DNA of 64,000 nt from Clostridium sp. CAG:557 (GCA_000435275.1 FR883868.1:11348-75347); one strand, 5' to 3'. Shown: positions 26,416 through 36,625, numbered from the stretch's first letter. Numbers and translations: made by a program. Notes: generated by a model from the letters alone, not told the origin.

Positions 26416-27251
26416 ATTTAAATGAACTTATTAATGTACTTTCTTATCCATTTATGACTCGCGCTATCATTGTTGGCATTTTAGTTTCTCTTTGCGCGTC
26501 ATTATTAGGTGTTATACTCGTTTTAAAGCGCTATTCTCTCATCGGCCATGGCTTATCGGACGTTGGGTTTGCTTCGCTTTCTTTAGCTATGGCTATTGGA
26601 ATTTCTCCAGTTTACATCGCCACTCCAATTGTCATTATTGCGTCCTTTGTCATTATGTATGTCAGTCAAAATAAAAAAATAAATGGGGATATTGCTATTG
26701 GGATTTTTTCTACAAGTGCATTGTCTTTTGGTGTAATTATTACAGCTTTTTCAAAAGGCTTTAACATGGATGTTTACAGTTATATGTTCGGAAGCATTCT
26801 CGCTATGAGTAAAAATGACGTCGCTATGAGTATTATTTTGTCAATTATTGTAATCTCAATATTCATTATTTTCTATAACAGACTATTTTTAATTACCTCT
26901 GATGAGGACTTTGCCAAAGCTATCGGCATTAACATTACTTTTTATCAGTTTTTAATCTCTTTTCTTACCGCGATTACAATAGTTATCGGCATGAGAATGA
27001 TGGGTACGCTTTTAATTTCTAGTCTTATAATTTTTCCGGCTTTTATTGCAAAAAAATTTGTAAGAAGTTTTAAATATCTCGTAATTTTATCTGCATTTTT
27101 CTCGATCTTCTGTTTTATTTTTGGAATTCTGATTTCGTTTCTATTTAATCTTCCAACCGGCGCCGGAATCGTTCTTGTTAATGTCGTCACTTTGATTTTC
27201 AGCTCTGTTATAAATGCTATCTTTGGTAGGTTGAATCTAGGTTCTAAGTGA
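26412..27251 (+). CDS. znuB: Zinc ABC transporter permease
   Basis: A 279-residue ABC-3 family membrane permease with about eight hydrophobic helices. The conserved region around LVLKRYSLIGHGLSDVGFAS near residue 35 and RMMGTLLISSLIIFPA near residue 195 mark the family. It overlaps znuC (ATGA). No clear terminator follows before the next promoter at 27266, although the 123-base gap separates the units. Confidence 0.93.
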   Translation: MNLNELINVLSYPFMTRAIIVGILVSLCASLLGVILVLKRYSLIGHGLSDVGFASLSLAMAIGISPVYIATPIVIIASFVIMYVSQNKKINGDIAIGIFSTSALSFGVIITAFSKGFNMDVYSYMFGSILAMSKNDVAMSIILSIIVISIFIIFYNRLFLITSDEDFAKAIGINITFYQFLISFLTAITIVIGMRMMGTLLISSLIIFPAFIAKKFVRSFKYLVILSAFFSIFCFIFGILISFLFNLPTGAGIVLVNVVTLIFSSVINAIFGRLNLGSK

Positions 27252-27265
27252 TTTGTTTATTTTGA

Positions 27266-27294
27266 TTGAAAATATTTAATTTTTATGTTATAAT
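27266..27294 (+). promoter_or_regulatory. Promoter of the DAK2/recG unit
   Basis: TTGAAA, 17-base spacer, TATAAT. The leader contains a small hairpin closed by GTAATG/CATTAC (about 27302-27329) of unknown role. Confidence 0.65.
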
Positions 27295-27374
27295 TAACTT
27301 TGTAATGTGTGTTGCGTTTGTAGCATTACTAATTTTACTTTTTTTAGGTACTCATACATAAAGGAGAGTTTGTT

Positions 27375-29036
27375 TTGATTAATGGAAATTGCCTTTTAAA
27401 TGCTATAATTTCTGGCTCAAACAATATTGCTAAAAATAAAGATCTAGTTGATAAGCTTAATATTTTTCCTGTTCCGGATGGAGATACCGGTACTAATATG
27501 TCTATGACGATGGCTTCTGCTGTTGCTGAATTGCAAAAAGCTGAATCGGATTTACCTATTGGAAAAGTAGCTTCTATTGCTGCTTCAGCTCTCTTACGCG
27601 GCGCCAGAGGCAACTCAGGTACTATTCTTTCACTTTTGTTTCGTGGCCTTTCAAAAGGTCTTTGTGACCTTGAAAATGCTACCGGACGTGATTTAGTTAA
27701 CGCACTTTCTCTCGGTGTCGATGCAGCTTACAAGGCTGTTATGAAACCTGCTGAGGGAACTATGCTGACCGTTGCCAGAGTCGCTTATGAAACCGGAAAA
27801 ATTGCATCAAACATAAGTGATGATGCTGTTTACGTTTGGGAAGGAATCTGCAAAGGTGCCAGCGAAGCTCTTGCTACTACGCCGGAACTTTTGCCTGTTT
27901 TAAAAAAAGCTGGTGTTGTCGATGCTGGCGGCAAGGGGGTTTGCTTAATTTTTGAGGGAATGATGTCTGTGTTTAGAGATGGAACCATTATCGAAAACAA
28001 TAATTCACCTGAAAGCACTGCTTCTGAAATTTTTGACAACGAATTTAACTCGGTAATAAGCAAATTTGATGAGGAAATTAATTTTACTTATTGTACAGAA
28101 TTTATTGTTGGTCGCGATAAGAATATTCTAACCCCACCAGAAAATTTACGCGCTTATTTAGAAACTATCGGAGATTGCGTCGTTGTCGTTGACGATGAAG
28201 AAATTATCAAAGTTCATGTCCACACTGATAACCCCGGGCTGGCGCTACAGGAAGCTCTTAATTTCGGCCAACTTTTAAAAGTTAAAGTGGAAAATATGCG
28301 CGAACAAAATAAAACTGCTAAAGGTGAACAAATTGCTTCTAAGAAAACCAAATTAGAACCTGTCGAGCCCATTGAAGAAATCGGATTTGTTGCTGTTGCA
28401 GCCGGCGAAGGCATTAAAACTCTATTTAACGATTTGGGTAGCTTAAATGTTGTTGGTGGCGGCCAAACAATGAATCCTAGTGTTGAAAATATTTTGGAGG
28501 CTGTTTTGGCCACTCCGGCTAAAAACGTTTTCGTACTGCCAAATAATAAAAATATTATTCTTGCTGCCGAACAAGCTATTCCTTTGGCAACGGATAGAAA
28601 AATTATCGTTTTGCCAACACGAACCATACCTCAAGGACTGGCTGCTATGTTGGCTTTCAATCCTGATTTTGGTGTGATGGAAAATTTCAAATTAATGGAT
28701 GAAGCTATCTCTCATGTAAAGTCTGGGCAGATTACTTTTGCTGCTAGAGACTCTGAATACGGTGGATTTAAAATAAAGAAAAATGATATTTTAGCTTTTT
28801 CAAGCGGAAAATTAATTCACAAAGCAAAAGACCCTGTTAAATCTGTCGTTAAGCTGATAAATTCACTGGTTGACAAAAACACCGCTTTTATAACCATTAT
28901 TTACGGGCATGAAATCACTGAAGAACAAGCTGATTTTGCATTCAAACAAATTCAATCAAAAGTCGGTTCTCACGTCGATATAACCTTAATAAATGGCCAA
29001 CAACCGCTTGATTATTTTATCGTGTCTGTAGAATAA
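27375..29036 (+). CDS. fakA: FakA-like DAK2-domain fatty acid kinase subunit
   Basis: A 553-residue YloV/FakA-type protein. The N-terminal DAK2 (DhaL-like) nucleotide domain is at about 1-200, with NIFPVPDGDTGTNMSMT and LLRGARGNSGTILS. Middle and C-terminal DegV-like regions follow (EFIVGRD, ISFAARDSEYGG-like segment near 455). In Gram-positives FakA phosphorylates fatty acids held by DegV/FakB carriers, and a DegV-family gene lies at 44900 in this window. The start is TTG after AAGGAGAG. It heads a unit with recG. Confidence 0.9.
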   Translation: MINGNCLLNAIISGSNNIAKNKDLVDKLNIFPVPDGDTGTNMSMTMASAVAELQKAESDLPIGKVASIAASALLRGARGNSGTILSLLFRGLSKGLCDLENATGRDLVNALSLGVDAAYKAVMKPAEGTMLTVARVAYETGKIASNISDDAVYVWEGICKGASEALATTPELLPVLKKAGVVDAGGKGVCLIFEGMMSVFRDGTIIENNNSPESTASEIFDNEFNSVISKFDEEINFTYCTEFIVGRDKNILTPPENLRAYLETIGDCVVVVDDEEIIKVHVHTDNPGLALQEALNFGQLLKVKVENMREQNKTAKGEQIASKKTKLEPVEPIEEIGFVAVAAGEGIKTLFNDLGSLNVVGGGQTMNPSVENILEAVLATPAKNVFVLPNNKNIILAAEQAIPLATDRKIIVLPTRTIPQGLAAMLAFNPDFGVMENFKLMDEAISHVKSGQITFAARDSEYGGFKIKKNDILAFSSGKLIHKAKDPVKSVVKLINSLVDKNTAFITIIYGHEITEEQADFAFKQIQSKVGSHVDITLINGQQPLDYFIVSVE

Positions 29037-29060
29037 ATTCCCCCTGGAGGTGCCGCAATT

Positions 29061-31103
29061 ATGGCATCGTTATTTGAAAAAGATATTCAATTTTTAAAAG
29101 GTGTCGGTAGTAAACGCAAAGTTTTATTCAAAAAACTTAAAGTGCCTACTATCGGCGCTTTATTGCGTTTTTATCCCAGAACTTACGAAGATTGGTCAAA
29201 TTTTACTGATATAAAATCTGCTCCCGTTGGGACTCCATGCTGCATTAAGGCTGTCGTAACTTCTCCCGTTTATGAAAACTTAATTCGTCGCGGAATGTCA
29301 CTTTACAAAGTTCGTGTTTGTGATGGAGAATCATACCTGAATATTACCTTTTTTAACAATCGCTTCGTAAAAAATAAGCTAAAGCTTGGTGAAGAGTTTT
29401 TATTTTACGGCGTTGTTAAGCTAAATTTTAATCACTACGAAATGACTTCACCAAATTTCATGTCCGTTAATGACTGCGTGGCTTTGCGCCCAATTTATTC
29501 GCAAACGCAAGGCTTAACATCAAAACAAATTGAAACTTCAGTTAAAAACGCTTTGGAACTACTTCCGGATACTGTAAAAGACCCACTTTCTACGGAAATT
29601 CGCCAAAAATTCAGCCTGTGTGACTTGCGGTTTGCCCTAGAAAATATTCATTTTCCTGCAAACAAAAAAAGCTTAGACGTCGCTCGAAAAAGGCTTACTT
29701 TTGAGGAATTATTGCTGCTACAACTTGGGCTTTTTCAAATAAAAGAACATAATCGCAAGCAAAATCGGTTTAAAATTAAACAGAATTTATCCGATGAATT
29801 TTGGGGATTATTGCCTTTCAAGCCTACATCTGCGCAAGTTCGTACCGTAAATGAATGTATTTCAGATATGATGTCAGAAACTTCTATGCACAGGCTCATT
29901 CAAGGTGATGTCGGCTCTGGAAAAACCGCAGTTGCAGCTGCACTTTGCTATTCTGCAATAAAATCTGGCATGCAGGCTGCGATCATGGTTCCTACAGAAA
30001 TTTTGGCCGAGCAACATTTTAACTTTTTTAGCCGCGTTTTAGGCGCTGCCGGCATACGTGTTGAAATTTTAACCGGCTCAACATCTAAGGCTAAAAAAAG
30101 GCGCATAAAAGACTATCTTGAAGTCAACGCAATAGACCTTATCATCGGGACTCACGCACTTTTGTCTGATGATGTGTATTTCTCTAATTTAGGACTTATA
30201 ATCACCGACGAACAACATCGTTTTGGAGTATCTCAGCGTGCAAAATTGGTCTCAAAAGGCCAAGAGCCACATATTGTCGTTATGTCTGCTACCCCAATCC
30301 CGCGCACTCTTGCAATGATAATTTATGGCGATTTGGATATTTCTATTATTGATGAAATGCCTCCTGGCCGGCAAAAAATTGATACTTTTTTTGTTTCTGG
30401 AGAAAAGCGTTTACGAGCATATAATTTTATCAAAAATTTGATTGATGAAGGTCGACAGGCTTACATTGTTTGTCCGCTGATTGATGAAAATGATTCTAAT
30501 TTATTATCAGCTCAAGTGTATGCGCAAAAACTTCAAAATGAATTTTTTAAAAATTATAAAATTGGCTTGCTGCATGGAAAAATGAGTGCTCGCGAAAAAA
30601 ATTATATAATGAACTCTTTCGCTGCACATGAGATTGACATTTTGGTTTCCACAACGGTCATCGAGGTCGGCGTGGATGTCCCAAATTCCGTTGTCATGCT
30701 GATTGAAAATGCTGAGCGGTTCGGTTTATCACAGCTTCATCAACTTCGCGGGCGAGTTGGGCGTGGAAAACATAAATCTTACTGTATTTTAATTTCTGAC
30801 AACAAAAACGAAGAAACTTTACATAGATTACATACAATTTGCCGAACAAATGACGGTCTAAAAATTGCCGATGAAGACCTCAAAACTCGCGGACCTGGTG
30901 ATTTTATCGGTTCCAGACAGCATGGCTTGCCAGATTTGCATATTTCTGGTTTAATTAAAGACATAGGAATATTAAATGACTCCAAACACGCTGCCCTAGA
31001 TATTTTAAATGAAGACCCTCATTTAAGGCTTGAAAAAAATCGTACCTTAAAAGCAGAAATAACTCAGTTATTTAGCAAAGTTGAATGTGGATTTTCTTTT
31101 TAA
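29061..31103 (+). CDS. recG: ATP-dependent DNA helicase RecG
   Basis: A 680-residue branch-migration helicase for fork rescue and Holliday junctions. The N-terminal wedge OB-domain (about 60-150) comes first. The helicase core has GDVGSGKTAVAAA, DEQHRFGVSQR, SATPIPRTLAM, STTVIEVGVDVPN and QLRGRVGRGKHKSY. The C-terminal TLKAEITQLFSKVE is complete. A GGAGG site precedes the ATG by ten bases. It follows the FakA-like gene, an order known from many Firmicutes. Confidence 0.96.
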   Translation: MASLFEKDIQFLKGVGSKRKVLFKKLKVPTIGALLRFYPRTYEDWSNFTDIKSAPVGTPCCIKAVVTSPVYENLIRRGMSLYKVRVCDGESYLNITFFNNRFVKNKLKLGEEFLFYGVVKLNFNHYEMTSPNFMSVNDCVALRPIYSQTQGLTSKQIETSVKNALELLPDTVKDPLSTEIRQKFSLCDLRFALENIHFPANKKSLDVARKRLTFEELLLLQLGLFQIKEHNRKQNRFKIKQNLSDEFWGLLPFKPTSAQVRTVNECISDMMSETSMHRLIQGDVGSGKTAVAAALCYSAIKSGMQAAIMVPTEILAEQHFNFFSRVLGAAGIRVEILTGSTSKAKKRRIKDYLEVNAIDLIIGTHALLSDDVYFSNLGLIITDEQHRFGVSQRAKLVSKGQEPHIVVMSATPIPRTLAMIIYGDLDISIIDEMPPGRQKIDTFFVSGEKRLRAYNFIKNLIDEGRQAYIVCPLIDENDSNLLSAQVYAQKLQNEFFKNYKIGLLHGKMSAREKNYIMNSFAAHEIDILVSTTVIEVGVDVPNSVVMLIENAERFGLSQLHQLRGRVGRGKHKSYCILISDNKNEETLHRLHTICRTNDGLKIADEDLKTRGPGDFIGSRQHGLPDLHISGLIKDIGILNDSKHAALDILNEDPHLRLEKNRTLKAEITQLFSKVECGFSF

Positions 31104-31112
31104 AACAAAAAA

Positions 31113-31159
31113 CGAGCGCAGCGGAATGCCTATGCTACATGTTAGGGCAGATACGCTCG
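31113..31159. other. Intergenic hairpin between recG and folD
   Basis: CGAGCG (31113-31118) / CGCTCG (31154-31159) closes an inner imperfect stem TGCCTA/TAGGGCA (31127-31149). It is GC-rich in an AT-rich gap. There is no T-run, so it is not an obvious terminator; it might be a structured repeat or RNA leader. Confidence 0.5.
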
Positions 31160-31198
31160 CCGCCACTGTAAAAATTTAAAAAATAGGAGTGAAAAAAG

Positions 31199-32050
31199 TT
31201 GACAAACATAATAAACGGTAAAGAAATTTCAGATAAATTTCTCAAAAAGCTAAAAAAAGAAGTCTGCAATTTAAAAACCGAACTAAATTTACAGCCTGCC
31301 TTAGCTGTGATAATTGTCGGTGATGATCCGGCTTCAAAAATTTATGTCAGAAACAAAAAGCGTGCATGTGAAGAAATCGGCATAAAATCTATTGAATTTG
31401 CTTTGCCAACTAATACTTCCGAAAACGAACTCTTAAATTTGATCGATGCGCTAAATAAGCGCCCTGATGTAAACGGAATTCTTGTACAGATGCCGCTACC
31501 ACCTCATATAAATGAAAAGATCATCATTGCGCACATTAATCCTATAAAAGATGTTGACGCTTTTCACGAAACAAATGTTGGAAAAATTATGATTGGCAAC
31601 TTTAAATTCTTGCCATGCACTCCTGCCGGTATTATTCATCTTCTTGACGAATCTAACATTGAAATTTCTAGCAAACATTGTGTTATAATCGGAAGAAGCA
31701 ATATTGTAGGCAAACCTCTTGCTATGCTCATGTTACATCGAGACGCCACTGTTACAATCTGTCATAGCAAAACAAAAAATCTAACTGAAATTTGCAAAAC
31801 TGCGGACATTCTGATTGCCGCTGTGGGAAAGGTAAACTTTGTTACCAGTAACATGGTAAAGCCTGGTGCTGTGGTTGTCGACGTAGGGATAAATCGTTGT
31901 GAAAACGGGAAAATATGCGGCGATGTCGATTTTGAACACGTAAAAAATATCGCATCATATATAACTCCTGTACCTGGTGGTGTTGGCCCTATGACGATTT
32001 CTATGCTCATGAAAAATACTATTACCGCTGCATTAATGCAAAAAAAATAA
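31199..32050 (+). CDS. folD: Methylenetetrahydrofolate dehydrogenase/cyclohydrolase
   Basis: Bifunctional one-carbon enzyme that makes 10-formyl-THF, the donor used by Fmt in this window. It is 283 residues. IIVGDDPASKIYVRNKKRACE contains the catalytic Lys and Tyr region, with GILVQMPLPPHIN, PIKDVDAFH, GRSNIVGKPLAMLML (NAD(P) loop) and PVPGGVGPMTISMLM. The start is TTG with GGAGTG before it. Confidence 0.96.
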   Translation: MTNIINGKEISDKFLKKLKKEVCNLKTELNLQPALAVIIVGDDPASKIYVRNKKRACEEIGIKSIEFALPTNTSENELLNLIDALNKRPDVNGILVQMPLPPHINEKIIIAHINPIKDVDAFHETNVGKIMIGNFKFLPCTPAGIIHLLDESNIEISSKHCVIIGRSNIVGKPLAMLMLHRDATVTICHSKTKNLTEICKTADILIAAVGKVNFVTSNMVKPGAVVVDVGINRCENGKICGDVDFEHVKNIASYITPVPGGVGPMTISMLMKNTITAALMQKK

Positions 32051-32084
32051 ACTTTTATCTTTTTTCTGCAAAGGAGGAATTTAT

Positions 32085-34058
32085 ATGGATATTTCTCAAA
32101 ATGACCTCGGTCGATTAAAATTATTGTCCGAAAAATACCGCAACATACAGTCTGCGGCAACGGAACTTATAAATCTTCGGGCAATAACTAATTTACCTAA
32201 AGGCACTGAACATTTTATTTCAGACCTACACGGTGAATTTGAAACTTTTTACCACATCAGCAATAACGCTTCCGGTGCTATTCGTGAAAAAATTGATTAC
32301 TTATTTGCATCAGATCTCAACAACAAAGAACGCGCTAAACTTTCTACACTTATATACTATCCGGTAGAAAAATTAAATGAGTTAGCTATAATGGAACTTA
32401 ATACCAAAGAATGGTACATTATTACTATCAACAGACTTATTAAAGTTTGTCGATTTGTCGCCTCAAAATACACCAAAAGTAAAGTTCGAAAAGCCCTCCC
32501 AGTTGATTTTGTCTATATAATTGAAGAGCTTTTGTACAACAGCTACGAGGACCGCAACAAGGAATATTATTATGTAAATATTATCAATACAATTATCGAA
32601 ATCGGTCGTGCTGATGCGGTTATCGCGGCTATTTGTAATACGATAAAAAAATTGGTTGTTGACCATTTGCACATAGTTGGAGATATTTTTGACCGCGGTC
32701 CTCGTGCAGATATAGTTCTAGATTCCATTTTAAAACATCACTCGGTCGATATTCAATGGGGAAATCACGATATTATTTGGATGGGGGCTGCTTGTGGAAA
32801 TCCAACTTGTATCGCTGTCGCATTGTGTAATTCTATTAATTACAATAATCTGGAATTTCTCGAGGAAGGTTACGGTATTAATTTGCGTCCGTTAGCTGTT
32901 TTTGCCTCTAAAGTCTATAAAAATTCTGATATTTCTTGCTTCAAAACTAAAAATATAAACTCTGCCGGAAATTTCAGCTTTAACGATTCTGCGTTAATTG
33001 CAAAAATGTTTAAGGCTATCTCGATTATTCGTTTTAAGCTCGAGGGGCAAACTATTAAACGCAACCCTCAATTTAGCATGGACGACCGCTTGCTTTTAGA
33101 TAAAATTAATTACGAAAATAAAACTGTGCGTATTGGCGAAAATGATTATTTATTGAAAGACACCGATTTTCCTACTGTGAATAAAAATAATCCATATAGG
33201 CTGACTACTCAGGAAAACGAGCTGGTAGTTCAATTAAGGTCGGCATTTTTGCACAGCGAAAAACTTCAGCGACATATAAAATTTTTATACACTCACGGAA
33301 ATATTTACAAGTGCTTTAACTCGAATCTGCTTTTGCACGGCTGTATTCCTTTAAATGAGGACGGCTCTTTAATGACTTTCGACTTTGATGGAAGAGAATT
33401 ATCCGGCAAAAATTTTCTCGACTACGCTGAACAAATCGTTAGAGATGCTTATTTTAATAGAAATTTAAGTGAAAATCAAAAAAATTCTGACTTTTTGTGG
33501 TTTTTGTGGTGTGGAAAATTTTCTCCACTATTCGGTAAAGACAAAATGGCTACTTTTGAACGCCTTTTAGTAAAAGATAAAAGCACTCACTACGAAACTA
33601 AAAATGCTTACTACAAGTACACTTATGACGAAAATATTTGCTCGAAACTTCTGAATCTGTTTGAACTTAATGGAAATTATTCTCATATTATAAATGGACA
33701 TATCCCTGTAAAATCAAAAGACGGTGAGCATCCTGTTCGTGCAAACGGAAAATTAATTATAATCGACGGCGGATTCTGTAAGGCTTATCAAAAAACTACC
33801 GGAACGGCCGGGTATACTCTTATTTACAACTCGTACGGCTTGCGACTTTGCGCTCACGAACCTTTTGAGGGAATTTTTGAAGCTATAAATAATAATACCG
33901 ATATTTTTTCAACTTATGTGGTTTCCGAAAAGGTCAATCAAAGAATTACCGTTGGACAAACTGATAAAGGTGCCGAAATTTTTTCTACTATTCTCGATTT
34001 AAAAAAGTTAATATACGCCTATCAGACCGGCATCCTTAAAGAAATTTACAACGACTAA
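32085..34058 (+). CDS. fbp: Class III fructose-1,6-bisphosphatase
   Basis: Gluconeogenic phosphatase of the Firmicute-specific class III family, 657 residues (normal). It uses a calcineurin-type metallophosphatase fold: FISDLHGEFETF, VGDIFDRGPRADIVLD, and QWGNHDIIWMGAACGN supply metal ligands. Late HGHIPV-like INGHIPVKSKDGE is present. GGAGG precedes the ATG. It acts opposite pfkA and together with the PEP carboxykinase at 37209, so the organism probably carries out gluconeogenesis. Confidence 0.95.
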   Translation: MDISQNDLGRLKLLSEKYRNIQSAATELINLRAITNLPKGTEHFISDLHGEFETFYHISNNASGAIREKIDYLFASDLNNKERAKLSTLIYYPVEKLNELAIMELNTKEWYIITINRLIKVCRFVASKYTKSKVRKALPVDFVYIIEELLYNSYEDRNKEYYYVNIINTIIEIGRADAVIAAICNTIKKLVVDHLHIVGDIFDRGPRADIVLDSILKHHSVDIQWGNHDIIWMGAACGNPTCIAVALCNSINYNNLEFLEEGYGINLRPLAVFASKVYKNSDISCFKTKNINSAGNFSFNDSALIAKMFKAISIIRFKLEGQTIKRNPQFSMDDRLLLDKINYENKTVRIGENDYLLKDTDFPTVNKNNPYRLTTQENELVVQLRSAFLHSEKLQRHIKFLYTHGNIYKCFNSNLLLHGCIPLNEDGSLMTFDFDGRELSGKNFLDYAEQIVRDAYFNRNLSENQKNSDFLWFLWCGKFSPLFGKDKMATFERLLVKDKSTHYETKNAYYKYTYDENICSKLLNLFELNGNYSHIINGHIPVKSKDGEHPVRANGKLIIIDGGFCKAYQKTTGTAGYTLIYNSYGLRLCAHEPFEGIFEAINNNTDIFSTYVVSEKVNQRITVGQTDKGAEIFSTILDLKKLIYAYQTGILKEIYND

Positions 34059-34074
34059 TTTTTTATTTTTATTA

Positions 34075-34103
34075 TTGCAAATTTCGCCATTTAATGTTAT
34101 AAT
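34075..34103 (+). promoter_or_regulatory. Promoter of the cyuA-like gene
   Basis: TTGCAA, 17-base spacer, TATAAT, about 88 bases before the next start codon. Confidence 0.6.
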
Positions 34104-34190
34104 TTATAGTACGGTTATATATTTTTAAAATTCTTAGACTTTCATTTCAATAATGGCTCAATCTAAATTAATTTTTGAAAGGGCGTTAGT

Positions 34191-35498
34191 ATGATTAAAA
34201 ATGCTTTAAAGGAGAATTTTACTAAAGAAAAGGCTGATATTTATTACTCTTATCTACGAATTTTAGAAGATGAACTTATTCCTGCTATGGGTTGCACTGA
34301 ACCGATTTCTCTTGCTTACGCTGCGGCAAAAGCTCGTTGTATTCTCGGCGATTTGCCAGATAAAATCGACGTTGTTGTCAGCGGAAATATCATTAAAAAT
34401 GTTAAAAGCGTTGTTGTTCCTAATACTAATGGCTTAAAAGGTATTAAAGCTGCTGTCGCCGCTGGAGTTATTTCTGGGCGCGAAGACAAAGTTCTTGAGG
34501 TTCTTTCGGAACTCTCTGCTGAACAAAAAAATCAGATTATTAATTACCTTCAGAACACCATCATTACTGTTTCTCCTGCTAGCAGCGATTTAAATTTTGA
34601 TATTGTTTTAACTCTTTTCAAAGGCAGTTCTTATTCTAAATTAAGAATTATTGATGATCATACAAATGTTGTTTTAATTGAAAAAAATGGAGAAATTTTA
34701 TATACCCCTGAAAAAACTAATTCTCATGTTGTACATAATAATGATAAATTATTGCTTAACATTGAAGATATTTTTAAATTTGCTAATCTTGTTGAAATCT
34801 CCGATGTTAAGGAGCTTATTTCTAAACAAATTCAGTACAACATGGCTATCGCTGAAGAAGGCCTAAAAGGTAATTATGGTGCTAGCGTCGGTAAAACTTT
34901 ACTGTCTATGTATGGAAATGATATAAAAAACCGTGCAAAAGCTAAAGCTGCTGCTGGTTCTGATGCTCGAATGAATGGTTGTGAATTACCTGTTATTATT
35001 GTTTCTGGTAGTGGCAATCAAGGTTTGACTGTAAGCGTTCCTGTTATCGAGTATGCAAAAGAATACAATATCGATAGCGATACTTTATACCGTGCTCTTG
35101 TTTTATCAAATTTAATAGCTATATATCTCAAAAATGGCATCGGTAGTCTTTCTGCTTTTTGTGGTGCTGTCTGCGCCGGTTGTGCAAGTGGTGCCGCTAT
35201 TGCTTATTTACTCGGCGGAAACTTGGATGCTGTTTCTACTACCGTTTCTAATGCACTTGCAATTACTTCTGGCATTGTTTGTGACGGTGCAAAGTCTTCT
35301 TGTGCCGCAAAAATAGTAAATTCTGTCGAAGCTGGAATTTTGGGATACCATATGTACTTAAATGAACGTAAATTTTTGCCTGGAGATGGTATTTTAGGGA
35401 ATGATATTGAAAGTACAGTAAAAAATATCTGGCGGTTAGGAAAACACGGTATGAAACAAACAGATGTTGAGATTTTAAATATTATGACCGATAATTAA
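34191..35498 (+). CDS. L-cysteine desulfidase/serine dehydratase-like (UPF0597, CyuA)
   Basis: A 435-residue UPF0597/CyuA-family protein. Characterised relatives are Fe-S enzymes that split L-cysteine to pyruvate, ammonia and sulfide. LIPAMGCTEPISLAYAAAK near residue 30 holds one conserved Cys. The C-terminal cysteines lie in SAFCGAVCAGCASGAA and ICDGAKSSCAAK. GNYGASVGKTLL and GSGNQGLTVSVPVI are typical. AAAGGGCG precedes the ATG. No cysteine transporter or regulator is adjacent, so the in vivo substrate is inferred only from the family. Confidence 0.85.
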   Translation: MIKNALKENFTKEKADIYYSYLRILEDELIPAMGCTEPISLAYAAAKARCILGDLPDKIDVVVSGNIIKNVKSVVVPNTNGLKGIKAAVAAGVISGREDKVLEVLSELSAEQKNQIINYLQNTIITVSPASSDLNFDIVLTLFKGSSYSKLRIIDDHTNVVLIEKNGEILYTPEKTNSHVVHNNDKLLLNIEDIFKFANLVEISDVKELISKQIQYNMAIAEEGLKGNYGASVGKTLLSMYGNDIKNRAKAKAAAGSDARMNGCELPVIIVSGSGNQGLTVSVPVIEYAKEYNIDSDTLYRALVLSNLIAIYLKNGIGSLSAFCGAVCAGCASGAAIAYLLGGNLDAVSTTVSNALAITSGIVCDGAKSSCAAKIVNSVEAGILGYHMYLNERKFLPGDGILGNDIESTVKNIWRLGKHGMKQTDVEILNIMTDN

Positions 35499-35522
35499 AA
35501 TTTATTTAAGGAGTCCCATAAA

Positions 35523-36017
35523 TTGAAAAAATTTATATCTCTCTTAGTTTGTTCAACTTTATTCTCTTGCGTAGAGCCTAATCTTTATTGCAGTGCTGAA
35601 GATAAAGTCATCAATAAAAAAATATTGAAAGTCCACATCTCGCCCAAAAAAGCTGCAAGTATAAAGTTAAATATTAACGAAGATGAATTCTTAAAAAATA
35701 AACTTTTAGAATTGTCTAAAAACAAAAATTTTACAGATCAAGTAATAAAAAATTATACAAACGCTCATGAAGCTCCAATTTGGCTAAAAATTGTAAAAAT
35801 TTTATGCTTGCCATTTAATGCTTGCTGGTTTTTGGTCAAAAAAACTTGTGACTATGTTATAGGAAAAAAAGCAACAAAATTTATTGAAAATACATTGATT
35901 CCTACTGCATTCGCTGCTACAACCGGTTTAGCAATTTATAATAAAATACCTTCAGTGCACAAATTTATTGACTATATTATCTCTTTTATTAAAACTTCTT
36001 CAAATGAAACCGAATAA
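35523..36017 (+). CDS. Unrecognised secreted or membrane-anchored protein
   Basis: A 164-residue protein with no family I recognise. It has an N-terminal signal (MKKFISLLVCSTLFSC, then EPNLYCSAED). A Lys-rich segment (about 25-75) and a hydrophobic stretch near residues 88-108 (WLKIVKILCLPFNACWFLV) follow, with a second at 125-145. The start is TTG after AAGGAG. It overlaps queH by 14 bases in a different frame. It might be anchored by the central helices. Possibly lineage-specific. Confidence 0.6.
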   Translation: MKKFISLLVCSTLFSCVEPNLYCSAEDKVINKKILKVHISPKKAASIKLNINEDEFLKNKLLELSKNKNFTDQVIKNYTNAHEAPIWLKIVKILCLPFNACWFLVKKTCDYVIGKKATKFIENTLIPTAFAATTGLAIYNKIPSVHKFIDYIISFIKTSSNETE

Positions 36018-36621
36018 TTATCAAAAAATACTTGATGACGTATTAACTAAAGTAAAAACCAGCAAAAGTAAACCAACTTTGCTTTTGCACTGTTGCTGTG
36101 CTCCATGTAGCAGTTACGTCTTTGAATATCTGGTTCCCTATTTTAATATTACAGCTTTATTTTATAATCCTAATATTTCCCCTAAAACAGAATACGATTT
36201 TCGATTAAATGAACTTAAGCGGCTTATTTTTGATATGAATTTTTCTCAAAAAATCAATTTAATTGAAGAACTTTATGAACCTCAAAAATTTAAGGAAATT
36301 TCTCTTGGATTGGAAAACTGTCCAGAGGGCTCTTTAAGGTGCTTTAAATGCTATTATTTAAGGTTACAAAAAACGGCCTTTATTGCAAAAAAATTAAATT
36401 TCGACTACTTTACAACTACTCTTACAATTAGTCCTTACAAAAATGCCAATAGGCTTAATGAAATAGGTGCAATGCTAGCTTCGGAGTATGGCACTAAATA
36501 TTTATTTTCTGACTTTAAAAAGAAAGATGGTTACAAACACTCTATTGAATTATCAAAAAAATATAATCTTTATAGACAAAATTATTGTGGTTGCAAATTT
36601 TCTAAAAAAGCTTCTGTTTAA
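36004..36621 (+). CDS. queH: Epoxyqueuosine reductase QueH
   Basis: Catalyses the last step of queuosine tRNA modification, with Fe-S and metal centres instead of the cobalamin of QueG. It is 205 residues. LLLHCCCAPCSSYVFEYL near the start, RCFKCYYLRL around residue 115, and NYCGCKFS at the end provide the conserved cysteines. The ATG at 36004 lies inside the end of the preceding gene, and its own ribosome site is poor, so translational coupling is likely. A terminator follows. Confidence 0.92.
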   Translation: MKPNNYQKILDDVLTKVKTSKSKPTLLLHCCCAPCSSYVFEYLVPYFNITALFYNPNISPKTEYDFRLNELKRLIFDMNFSQKINLIEELYEPQKFKEISLGLENCPEGSLRCFKCYYLRLQKTAFIAKKLNFDYFTTTLTISPYKNANRLNEIGAMLASEYGTKYLFSDFKKKDGYKHSIELSKKYNLYRQNYCGCKFSKKASV

Positions 36622-36625
36622 ATTA

